A DNA stretch of 64,000 bases from Alphaproteobacteria bacterium (GTDB lineage: Bacteria > Pseudomonadota > Alphaproteobacteria > Caulobacterales > Parvularculaceae): assembly GCA_016125455.1 (NCBI GenBank), contig WGLS01000018.1, forward strand, positions 1 to 64,000, given 5' to 3'. This document shows, in pieces, positions 54,761-62,611 of this stretch. The notes below the pieces were generated by a model. That model saw only the letters and a program-made list of their open reading frames with translations, was not told where the DNA came from and searched no databases. The translations under genes were made by a program, and so were the position numbers. The stretch's first letter is position 1, and every line of letters begins with the position of its first letter.

Positions 54761-55887
54761 GCCGGCCTTTTCTCCTCATCGTGACGCGGCATTATCCGCC
54801 AGAAGTGTCGGGTGGAGCACGACGCCCGTTTCTAATTGCTCATGGGCTAAGAGATCGGGGCTACCGAGTTGTCGTCGCTTCGCCGTTCGCGCCGGATGAT
54901 GAGCCGGATTGGATCCGCACGCCGCACCCGGCGGCGTTGCGCGGCTTTAACGCTGCAAGCAAAAAGGGTGAGGCTCAGGAGGCTCAGTGGAAATCTAAAC
55001 TGCGCAGAATGGTCCGCTGGCCGGATAATGAAATTGCATGGGCAGGTCATGCAGTGCGCGCAGTCTTGGCCTCTAAGCTTCGACCAGATTGGATATTGAC
55101 CACGAGTCCGCCCGAGTCAGCACATGCAGCGGGAGAAAGACTAAAGCGCGCGCTTGGCGCTCGCTGGATGCTTGAAATGCGTGATAGTTGGATCGAAGAG
55201 CCGCTGCGCGCCGAACTCGCATTGTCTGGATTACGGCAGAGTCTGGAACGGGGAATAGCGCGGCGATGGCTCGAGACGGCGGACGCCCGGGTCGCCGTTT
55301 CGGAAGCTCTTAGCGGGGAGATGAAGCGCCTTGGACCTGGTGCGGCCTCGCCCTTGTCAGTGATCGGACATTTCGCGGAGCCGGCACCTGTGCCGGCTCA
55401 TTTCGAAGGGCCGGGTCCTCATTTCCTGCATGCCGGTAGCCTGTCGCAGTCTCATTTCGGACGCCGACTAGGAGATTTGCTCGCTGCGTTCTCCACGCTG
55501 CTGGCAAAAATGCCAGCGGCACGCCTTCATCTTGTAGGACGTTTAACGCCTGTTGAACGTGCGGAACTGGCAGTTTCGCCAATCGCGGGCTACGTTACTT
55601 ATCATGGCGAAGTCTCATATGCGCAGTCGCGCGCGCTCCAGGCGGGTGCGGACGGGCTCATTCTTTATCAAAAGGGCATTGATGCGCTGCCTGGCAAACT
55701 CGGCGAATATCTTGAATGCACGGCTCCGATCCTGACTATCGGCGAGGGTAGTTGGAAGTCCCGCCTTGAAGGCTTGCCCCATTGGGAGCTCGTTGACGCC
55801 GATGAGGCGCTGCGCGCGCCGCGCCGAACGCCCGCGAATGCGCTCACCGACACGCTCGACATGTACGAGGCAGTACTCGGCAATTAG
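54757..55887 (+). CDS. Glycosyltransferase (GT4-like)
   Basis: The protein has 376 residues. Its start RPFLLIVTRHYPPEVSGGAR, with a PPEVSGGARRPFLIAHGL loop, is the acceptor-side opening of GT4 enzymes, followed by LTTSPPESAHAAGERL and MLEMRDSWIEEPLR. The donor half contains FLHAGSLSQSHFGRRLGDLL, LVGRLTPVERAEL and QAGADGLILYQKGIDALPGKLGEYLE. This is typical of WcaI/WbuB-type transferases. It is coupled to the upstream transferase by ATGA overlap and ends the forward operon, 19 bases from the convergent transglutaminase-like gene. Confidence 0.87.
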   Translation: MSRPFLLIVTRHYPPEVSGGARRPFLIAHGLRDRGYRVVVASPFAPDDEPDWIRTPHPAALRGFNAASKKGEAQEAQWKSKLRRMVRWPDNEIAWAGHAVRAVLASKLRPDWILTTSPPESAHAAGERLKRALGARWMLEMRDSWIEEPLRAELALSGLRQSLERGIARRWLETADARVAVSEALSGEMKRLGPGAASPLSVIGHFAEPAPVPAHFEGPGPHFLHAGSLSQSHFGRRLGDLLAAFSTLLAKMPAARLHLVGRLTPVERAELAVSPIAGYVTYHGEVSYAQSRALQAGADGLILYQKGIDALPGKLGEYLECTAPILTIGEGSWKSRLEGLPHWELVDADEALRAPRRTPANALTDTLDMYEAVLGN

Positions 55888-55906
55888 CCGATCGCCGCCA
55901 TCAACT

Positions 55907-57175
55907 TCATTGCTTCGCAAACGCGATGTCGTTTGTTTCGAGCAAGTCGAGGAACTTCTGCTGAACTTCGCTGCCCGCCTGATTTCCAACGCTGTAATAG
56001 GTTTTGCGAAGCAGGCGCATGTAGCCCGACCCGTCGGGGTTGAGCCCTGCTTCTGCAAATGCATCTTCGAATTCTTTGATGTAGGCTTCGAAATCATAGT
56101 CTGGCCACCAGCAGACTTGCCTATCTGATCGCCCCTTTGCAGGCCGGCAGTTCGTATACCTCAGAGACGGAATCGCAACTAGAAATCTTCGGTCTGTGAC
56201 CGGACGTTCCAGAATAGACGCACTCAGCGTCTTGCCTGCCAGAAGATCATCGAACGGGATCCATTCGCCCGACCTCTCGTCGACAAAGATAGCATTGAAT
56301 GTCGGGTCCAACATGTAAAACTTGCCGTCGCCGAATGGGTTGTGAACCAATGTTGAGACATGAGTGAGATTTGGGCTGATTCCAAAATTGACCGTCAGCG
56401 CTTCATATCCAAGATCGCTAAGAACCTTGCAAAGGAAAGCGGAGGCAACTTGGGACGAGCCGCCTGCAGCCTCTGCTTCAAATACCGCTGTAGTTGTTTG
56501 TGCTGGACCATACTTCTTCAAAAGTGCATTCGCTTCGGATGTAAGCTGGATATCGTCCGACCAGACAATGCTGTTTGCGGTCCAGTCGAGAATCTTGAGG
56601 AGTTCTTCCTTATTTGACGCCCGGGTCTCCAACAGGCCGATTTTGGCAATAAGGTAGTCAGGGTCGGCGCACAACGAGTCCCAGGATTCGGCGCAGTCGA
56701 TGGCGCTCAAAACCAACAAATCGATGGAGCTCGCATCATTCGTGAATACAAGAACTTCGTCCGTCTGCGGCGTAATCCGCAGAAAATCATCGCTTGCGGT
56801 ATTGCGATAGTGGCGTTCGCCGGAGATTGTCGACCTGACGATTATGCGCGCGTCGCCTTTGGCCTCAAATCTGATAATTCGATTACTTCTGATCCCGTTT
56901 GGAACCAGAAACACCCCAAAGCCGTCATCGCCGTTTCGTTCAATACGAATGGAAGCGCCTTCAAAAAACAAGACACCGTGGCGATAAGGCGCGATGGATA
57001 CGTCAAGTTCCGAAAGAGAAGCCACGGCATCCACAATTTTTGGATTTGTTTTTTCGGCGGATGATGCGCCTGTGCTTTGAAGTTCAAAACTGACAACGCG
57101 CTGAGCCAACAACGAAAGGTACCCGCAAAGAAGCAGAACGCAGCCCCAAAGGATCAGTCTTTGTCCGTTGGTCAT
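55907..57175 (-). CDS. Transglutaminase-like exported protein with Ser in place of the catalytic Cys
   Basis: The protein has 422 residues. One N-terminal hydrophobic helix (about 8-24) anchors or exports it. Residues 60-175 form a beta-rich module ending in SAIDCAESWDSLCADPD. Residues 225-330 align with the transglutaminase-like half of the lipoprotein encoded at 59821-61488: AAGGSSQVASAFLCKVLSDLG against GGGYCGATAVFLARTL, then LTVNFGISPNLTHVSTL (His272) and FYMLDPTFN (Asp290). At the Cys position this protein has Ser241; His and Asp are kept. It is 17 bases downstream of the microprotein gene and so part of the MBOAT operon. It may be a non-catalytic or altered partner. Confidence 0.72.
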   Translation of the reverse strand: MTNGQRLILWGCVLLLCGYLSLLAQRVVSFELQSTGASSAEKTNPKIVDAVASLSELDVSIAPYRHGVLFFEGASIRIERNGDDGFGVFLVPNGIRSNRIIRFEAKGDARIIVRSTISGERHYRNTASDDFLRITPQTDEVLVFTNDASSIDLLVLSAIDCAESWDSLCADPDYLIAKIGLLETRASNKEELLKILDWTANSIVWSDDIQLTSEANALLKKYGPAQTTTAVFEAEAAGGSSQVASAFLCKVLSDLGYEALTVNFGISPNLTHVSTLVHNPFGDGKFYMLDPTFNAIFVDERSGEWIPFDDLLAGKTLSASILERPVTDRRFLVAIPSLRYTNCRPAKGRSDRQVCWWPDYDFEAYIKEFEDAFAEAGLNPDGSGYMRLLRKTYYSVGNQAGSEVQQKFLDLLETNDIAFAKQ

Positions 57176-57192
57176 GAGTGCCGTCTCAATGC

Positions 57193-57312
57193 TTAAAAAT
57201 TATAATATATGAAGTTTGTCGGCGCGCGTTGCGCGGCATAATTCAAGAACAGGAGCATGAACAAACTGAAGAAGACGCAAGCTTCGAAAATGTAACGGCA
57301 GAGGTCTTTCAT
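57193..57312 (-). CDS. 39-residue membrane microprotein linked to the MBOAT gene
   Basis: The small protein starts at an ATG overlapping the stop of the MBOAT gene (ATGA) and stops 17 bases before the transglutaminase-like gene. Residues 1-8 are polar and basic (MKDLCRYI), residues 9-27 are one hydrophobic helix, and the C-terminus reads QRAPTNFIYYNF. Small proteins of 40-50 residues with one helix and an aromatic FIY-type tail accompany MBOAT acyltransferases in other loci (DUF5989 and similar). The match in the tail is by memory, not search. Its translation is coupled to the acyltransferase, suggesting a subunit of that complex. Confidence 0.68.
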   Translation of the reverse strand: MKDLCRYIFEACVFFSLFMLLFLNYAAQRAPTNFIYYNF

Positions 57313-59720
57313 TGCTTCCACTCACTTGAGGCTTCTATTGCGGGCGCGTCTGTAAACGCTTCGAAGAGCAATATTTCATGAACGTTCTTGCGTATGGCTG
57401 GCATCGGATGAATAAAATCCAGCATCGCATCTGCTCTCCACGGCAATATGCCGGAAAGATCCAAGTAGGGGATGCCGACATCCGCCATCAAGACTTCCAT
57501 GCTGCGCTTGTAGCGCTCGTGAAAGCCAATTGGATAGATGTGCGGCGCATCATGATTCGACACAGTCGGTGTATCATAAGCAATTAGCCGTACGCCGCGT
57601 GCGTCTGCTCTTTCTCTTAGCTGTCTAAGTGCTGTTGCCACCTCGCCGTCAAGTCTAAGCGACTCGGAGATCTGACGTTCGGACCACGCGAATTTATCGT
57701 CTGCACCGTTCGTCAGATCATTTGGCGGATCGTCTGTGGACGCAATTCGAGACAGTTCGGCTGAAATGTTCTGCAGCCGCTGCGGATTGTCGAGGTCAAT
57801 GACATCGAATTTATAGGGCTTGCGGTCATATGCGTGCAGCAGTTCGTATGCGAAGTTCTGAAACTGAATGTACTGAGGTTTGCTCGGCTTCATCATGAGT
57901 ATCCCAAGGAACTCACTGGCCTCGAGCGGTGTGGGTTCACAGTCTTTGAGACGCGCAGGTTCGAGACCACTGATGACGCCCGCCAGCGGCCGTATACATT
58001 CGTCCGCAAATGCGGCGCTGGTCGTGGTGATTCCGAAATTCAGCGGTGAGGCAGAGATAAAAACGGTATCAACGCCGGGCACATCCAGAATTGCATTCGC
58101 AGAGCGCAAGCTGTTCAGGAACCCGTTTCCGCCAATTCCCACCGATGTAGAGCGAAAAACCTGTCCGTCGTGGGTGAACTCGAAGCTGCCCATCCCGCCA
58201 CTGAACGAAGAGCCTACTATGAAAACTTTCGGTCCCGGGTAGCGGAAAATTCGCTTCGAGAAAAAGTTCGAACGAAAGTCGCCGTCCTTGTTGTCTACGC
58301 TGCCATTGCCATCATCATTGGCGACGATGGCATAGGCGGGAATATCGAGGCGCGATGTGTAAAAGGACACCACCAGTGTGACTGCTGCGGCAAAGCTCAC
58401 ACTCCAGTAGACTGCCATTCTCGTCGCGATGCGTCGGGCGTCGAGATGAAACTTACGGGCGTCTGCCCAGGTCTCGACACGTGCAGCAAACTGATTGGAA
58501 TTGGGAAACAAGCATATTGCGCCGGCGGCGGCTATCAAGGCGAGGTCTAGATCGAATTTTGGGACATCGAATGACAAAAAGCCACGGTAGACGGCTAATG
58601 CGGTCTCGAAGTTCTCGGCACGGAATAGGACCCATAACAAGGAAACGATTACGAACGTGACAATCGGAGCCAATAGGCCCAGGCTGATGCTCGGAAAAGC
58701 GGATTTGGCGAGACGTTCAACAGCGAGGAACAGGCCATGCAACCCGCCCCATAGGACGAACGTCCACGCTGCCCCGTGCCATAGCCCGCCAATCAGCATT
58801 GTCAGCATTAAGTTTAAGTAGGTGCGCGCGGCGCCATGCCGATTCCCTCCGAGCGGAATGTAGACGTAGTCTCTCAGCCAGTTCGATAGAGTCATGTGCC
58901 AACGCCGCCAGAAATCGGTGATGGAGCGCGCCTTGTACGGCGAATTGAAATTTTGAGGCAGCCGGAATCCGAAAATTGCCGCCAAGCCTAGCGCCATGTC
59001 GGAGTATCCGGAAAAATCAAAATAGAGCTGGAATGTGTATCCCAATGTCGCCTTCAGCGACGACGTGAACGTGTGTGTTTCCAGCGCATAAAGCGGGTCA
59101 ACGACCGCTGCCAAATGATCAGCTATCTGGGTTTTCTTGAGGAAGCCAATTGTAAACAAGAACAGGCCGACCAAGAGCAGCGTCGATCGCTCACGCTCAG
59201 GTCTAATTTGCGGAACGAACTGAGCATGGTGAACGATAGGCCCGGCGATTAGCTGTGGGAAAAAGCTTATGAATAGCGCGTACCGATCAAAGGATGGTGG
59301 CAGCACCCGCTTGGTGTGCACATCTGCAAGATAGGCGATCTGCTGAAAGGTAAAAAACGAAATGCCGAGTGGCAGGAGGCTGCCAAGAGCTTCTCCAAAG
59401 AAGCCAGCCGAGAATGGAAGTCCGGCCGACTGGGCGATTAGCCCACTGTACTTGAAATAGGCCAGCGGCAGTAGGTTCATCGCGAGCCCTGCGATGAATA
59501 GGAGACGGTTCCGACCGCCTGTGATACCGAGACTGATCAGGTAGTTCAGGCAAATCGATCCACTTAGAAGGATCAGAAGCCAGGGATTCCAAGCACCGTA
59601 AAAGAGCAACGACGCTCCGATCAGGAACCAGACCTGAGACGTCAGCTTTCTCAATGATTCATGGAGAAAGAAAATCAGTGGAAGGAATAGGAGGACGAAC
59701 TGCGATTCAACGAACAGCAT
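57309..59720 (-). CDS. MBOAT O-acyltransferase fused to an SGNH/AlgX-like domain
   Basis: The protein has 803 residues. Residues 1-470 are a membrane-bound O-acyltransferase of AlgI type: FFPQLIAGPIVHHAQF, DFSGYSDMALGLA, FNSPYKARSITDFWRRWHMTLSNWLRDYVYIPLGG and the catalytic-type GGLWHGAAWTFVLWG (His315). From about 480 it continues in a periplasmic SGNH-like domain with VFIVGSSFSGGMG (Ser504/505) and DFIHP near the end (Asp768, His771), the Ser and Asp-x2-His pattern of AlgJ/AlgX-type acetyltransferases. In alginate systems these parts are separate proteins; here one chain could shuttle and transfer the acetyl group. It is likely to O-acetylate the polysaccharide of this locus. Confidence 0.85.
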   Translation of the reverse strand: MLFVESQFVLLFLPLIFFLHESLRKLTSQVWFLIGASLLFYGAWNPWLLILLSGSICLNYLISLGITGGRNRLLFIAGLAMNLLPLAYFKYSGLIAQSAGLPFSAGFFGEALGSLLPLGISFFTFQQIAYLADVHTKRVLPPSFDRYALFISFFPQLIAGPIVHHAQFVPQIRPERERSTLLLVGLFLFTIGFLKKTQIADHLAAVVDPLYALETHTFTSSLKATLGYTFQLYFDFSGYSDMALGLAAIFGFRLPQNFNSPYKARSITDFWRRWHMTLSNWLRDYVYIPLGGNRHGAARTYLNLMLTMLIGGLWHGAAWTFVLWGGLHGLFLAVERLAKSAFPSISLGLLAPIVTFVIVSLLWVLFRAENFETALAVYRGFLSFDVPKFDLDLALIAAAGAICLFPNSNQFAARVETWADARKFHLDARRIATRMAVYWSVSFAAAVTLVVSFYTSRLDIPAYAIVANDDGNGSVDNKDGDFRSNFFSKRIFRYPGPKVFIVGSSFSGGMGSFEFTHDGQVFRSTSVGIGGNGFLNSLRSANAILDVPGVDTVFISASPLNFGITTTSAAFADECIRPLAGVISGLEPARLKDCEPTPLEASEFLGILMMKPSKPQYIQFQNFAYELLHAYDRKPYKFDVIDLDNPQRLQNISAELSRIASTDDPPNDLTNGADDKFAWSERQISESLRLDGEVATALRQLRERADARGVRLIAYDTPTVSNHDAPHIYPIGFHERYKRSMEVLMADVGIPYLDLSGILPWRADAMLDFIHPMPAIRKNVHEILLFEAFTDAPAIEASSEWKQ

Positions 59721-59820
59721 GATTTGGTCTCAGCCCATCCATGGATTCAAGACTGCGGAGTGATCGTCCGCGCGTCGCAGTTCACGTCGAATTACACGCC
59801 TCTTTATTTGCATCGGATTG

Positions 59821-61488
59821 TCACTTCGCCAGAAGCCGCCGCGGTGAGCTTTGTCCCTCGGTTTCGATAAGTGCAATGCTTCGAGCGTCCAGCGCCCGCG
59901 CAAATCTTTGCATTGCATCGGTATCCTCGGAATCTCCTATGCCGAAAACTCCTCGCCGCAACATCTCGATCAGGGTTTGAGGGTTGCTTTCGAGATTGTT
60001 GCGTTTGAGCGCTTCGTCAAAATTCGAAAGATACGCGCTCAGACCGAATCCGGGTCGTTCGCAGGCAACCAAGTCCCGGTCTTTGACTGACTTACAGTTC
60101 ATTATGAGTTCCAGTTTCTGCATGCGCTTCAGACGCCTTTTGTCTCCCTGGTCGACGATGAACTCCCGTCCATCCATGCTCAATGTCCTGAAGGTATAGG
60201 CTGCCCCATCAATCACCTCGAAAATATCGATCGGTCGCTCGCTGCCGGGCTCTGCGAAGTATCCGCCAAAGGTTGCATCCATCATGTAAAACTCATCTCC
60301 GAATGGCACGATCGTGGTGACGTGGGTGAGTTGGTCACTTTGGACGCCGAAATCGACCGTGAAGGCTTCAAAGCCCTGTGATCTGAGCGTTCGCGCGAGA
60401 AAGACGGCCGTAGCGCCGCAATATCCGCCACCAATGTCCGGCTCGTAATAGCGATAGTAGATCTGGCTCGCTGTAAGTCCTGTGATCTGCATTTCATTGG
60501 CGACCGATTGCGACGCTGCATAGTCCGCGTTCCGGGTGACCCATTCGGTCAGCGCGATCAGGCGACTCACGGAGTTGTCAGCGGCTTTACCCGGCAGAAG
60601 CTGAACAAAGTCATCTTCGGTCTTGCATCGCCAATCCCCGGTTTGGCAGTCAATGAGCTTGAGTCCCTTTACGCGGAAGGTACCATTCGTGCCGGAGAAC
60701 AAAAGCACTTCGGTCAACCCATTCAATCGCGCCCAAGCGCGTGTCGAAGAATGGTACTGGCTCACGCCGGGGCGGTCGACGCGAAGTTGGACTTGTTCAG
60801 GTTCATCAACTTCGAATTCCAGAACGAAGTTCCCGTCCGCCTGATCTGGGGGCAATTTCAGCGCGACGCCAAATTCACCGTTGGCTGCCGTGCGCACAAC
60901 CCTAACGCCGCGACGCTCGATGTCCTCGAAACGGGCATCGTTGTAGGTTGACATAAGTATGCGGTTCTTAAGGCCTCTGCCGCCTAAGGTTCGTGCAACC
61001 TTGCCGTCAGCGAGGCAAAAATAGTTATTCTTGCCGCAGGCTGAAACCTCCTCGACCTCGACCTCGAAATCGACCGGTCCCGCCGAATAAAAGAGGGCCT
61101 CGGCAGCTTCTCCGCTTCCCAGTATGAAAAATTCTTCGGACGAAGCGGAGAAGTAGTCGAACTTCTCGCCGCGCTTCAGTCTGAGGTTAAGCGGCTGAAC
61201 GCCGCGGTAGCTGAACCGAACAATCACAGGGGTAGCTCTTGTCGGTTCTATGAGCACCCCAGCCTCGCCGCCGCCCGACGAGACGACATGCAGCCGATTT
61301 CCGTTGGTTTCGACATTTGAAGGGCCATATGCGGCGACCGCCAGGTCTTGCTTCAAGCGCTGTGCTGCGACCAGGTCGGGATCGGTCTGCAGAAATCCGC
61401 AGCCAGCAACGACACAAGACAGCACGACCAATGCGGCAGCAAGGCGTCGGCGGAATCGAGATAACCTGCTTGCGGTCTTCGGCCCCAT
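59821..61488 (-). CDS. Lipoprotein with two beta modules and a transglutaminase-like domain
   Basis: The protein has 555 residues (ATG at 61488; a TTG at 61497 would add three). A signal peptide ends in the lipobox VAGC (Cys30). Two beta-rich modules follow (about 50-160 and 175-295), each ending in a Cys pair: SACGKNNYFC and DCQTGDWRC. The last part (from about 300) is a transglutaminase-like domain: GGGYCGATAVFLARTL (Cys357), FGVQSDQLTHVTT (His389) and YMMDATFGGYF (Asp404). A Cys-His-Asp set in this order supports peptidase, transpeptidase or amide-exchange activity, substrate unknown. It lies upstream of the MBOAT gene by 100 bases on the same strand. Confidence 0.78.
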   Translation of the reverse strand: MGPKTASRLSRFRRRLAAALVVLSCVVAGCGFLQTDPDLVAAQRLKQDLAVAAYGPSNVETNGNRLHVVSSGGGEAGVLIEPTRATPVIVRFSYRGVQPLNLRLKRGEKFDYFSASSEEFFILGSGEAAEALFYSAGPVDFEVEVEEVSACGKNNYFCLADGKVARTLGGRGLKNRILMSTYNDARFEDIERRGVRVVRTAANGEFGVALKLPPDQADGNFVLEFEVDEPEQVQLRVDRPGVSQYHSSTRAWARLNGLTEVLLFSGTNGTFRVKGLKLIDCQTGDWRCKTEDDFVQLLPGKAADNSVSRLIALTEWVTRNADYAASQSVANEMQITGLTASQIYYRYYEPDIGGGYCGATAVFLARTLRSQGFEAFTVDFGVQSDQLTHVTTIVPFGDEFYMMDATFGGYFAEPGSERPIDIFEVIDGAAYTFRTLSMDGREFIVDQGDKRRLKRMQKLELIMNCKSVKDRDLVACERPGFGLSAYLSNFDEALKRNNLESNPQTLIEMLRRGVFGIGDSEDTDAMQRFARALDARSIALIETEGQSSPRRLLAK

Positions 61489-61603
61489 GATCCGCAAAAC
61501 TCCTCGACTGCCTGAACTTCCCCAAAAGGACTAACATTCAGGCATTCGAAGTGTAACCCAGAAATAAAGCCCAACAGGCTGTGCCCAGACATGGGCCCCG
61601 ACT

Positions 61604-62506
61604 TCAGTCCGCTTGTGGCGTCTGAGGGCAGCGTGGCTCTTCTGACGTGCAGGAAGTCACCCTGATGTCCGAGATGGTAAAGGTCCGGGCGCGTGGGGTG
61701 TAGGCAAGGATCGTGCTGCCGGGATCGATCCGGATCCAGCCTTGCTTGCTGGACACATATTCTTTGGTCTCGCCGGACTGTACGACAAGGTTGATGGGTT
61801 CAGCCGCTTCGGCGACGAATTCCAGAAGCAGGGATTCGGTGTTCGGGGTTTCGGGCATGAGGGTGAATCCATATTCTCCGGCCGGCGTTCCTGCATTCGC
61901 CTGAATGCCAGCTTGATTCGGCGCGGAGATCGCGGAAGGTCCATAGGGTTTCGCGATTATTGCCAGCGGTCCCGACTCGCCGATCCGGATCGACACGCTA
62001 CCGTCCGATTCGCAGATCGTGTTCGCGCCGCAAGGTGCAGTCGACGTCAGTGTCAGCTTCGCCTTGACCTCGGCCGGGCCGTAAATCAGGGCTTCGACGG
62101 CGCCTGGAGGCCCGAGCACAACTGCCCCCCGGTTTTCGGTCGAAAGATATTCGATGGTACCGTCAGTGCGCGTGAGACGAAGGTTCATCGGGGCGGGCGC
62201 ATCGAGCAGGAATCCGGCGACTGTCATCGTAGTGACGGACGGATTCAATGTAAGGGCCACACCCCCCTCGCCGCCGCCGGGCAGGTCGAGTGCCAGTGTA
62301 TTGCCCCGCGCCTCGACCTCGGCTGTGCCGTAAGCTGCGAAGTCGATCACGGTGTCGAAAAGGCTAGGTTCGGTCAATTCCGGTTCGGAATTTTCGGACG
62401 GCAGCGATGGTCCCGGGAGACCCAGCTTGTCGCAGGCGGCCAACGGAATGAGCAGCGCGAGCGCCAGCATTGCACTGCGTGGCGTCAAAGCACAAATTTT
62501 AGACAT
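61604..62506 (-). CDS. Lipoprotein with two repeated beta modules
   Basis: The protein has 300 residues. A signal peptide and lipobox PLAAC (Cys25) lead a Ser/Glu/Pro linker, then two similar modules (about 50-170 and 175-300). Each has strands ending in VLGPPGAVEALIYG or ARTFTISDIR and a Cys-rich tail (APCGANTIC, TSCTSEEPRC). The first module aligns with the first module of the neighbouring transglutaminase-like lipoprotein (GGGEGGVALTL against GGGEAGVLIEP; MNLRLTRTDGTIEYLS against LNLRLKRGEKFDYFS). No enzyme motif is seen. It may bind polysaccharide or a partner protein in the periplasm. The gene is 106 bases upstream of the transglutaminase-like lipoprotein gene. Confidence 0.78.
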   Translation of the reverse strand: MSKICALTPRSAMLALALLIPLAACDKLGLPGPSLPSENSEPELTEPSLFDTVIDFAAYGTAEVEARGNTLALDLPGGGEGGVALTLNPSVTTMTVAGFLLDAPAPMNLRLTRTDGTIEYLSTENRGAVVLGPPGAVEALIYGPAEVKAKLTLTSTAPCGANTICESDGSVSIRIGESGPLAIIAKPYGPSAISAPNQAGIQANAGTPAGEYGFTLMPETPNTESLLLEFVAEAAEPINLVVQSGETKEYVSSKQGWIRIDPGSTILAYTPRARTFTISDIRVTSCTSEEPRCPQTPQAD

Positions 62507-62611
62507 GGGGCATTTTCTCCAGGGATCGAAGCCGAACGCACATTCGTGCGACGTTTCTAGCTTGGCAAGATGACAGATTTCAGGTGGCGTCGAACTCGCA
62601 TCCTGCGAAGT

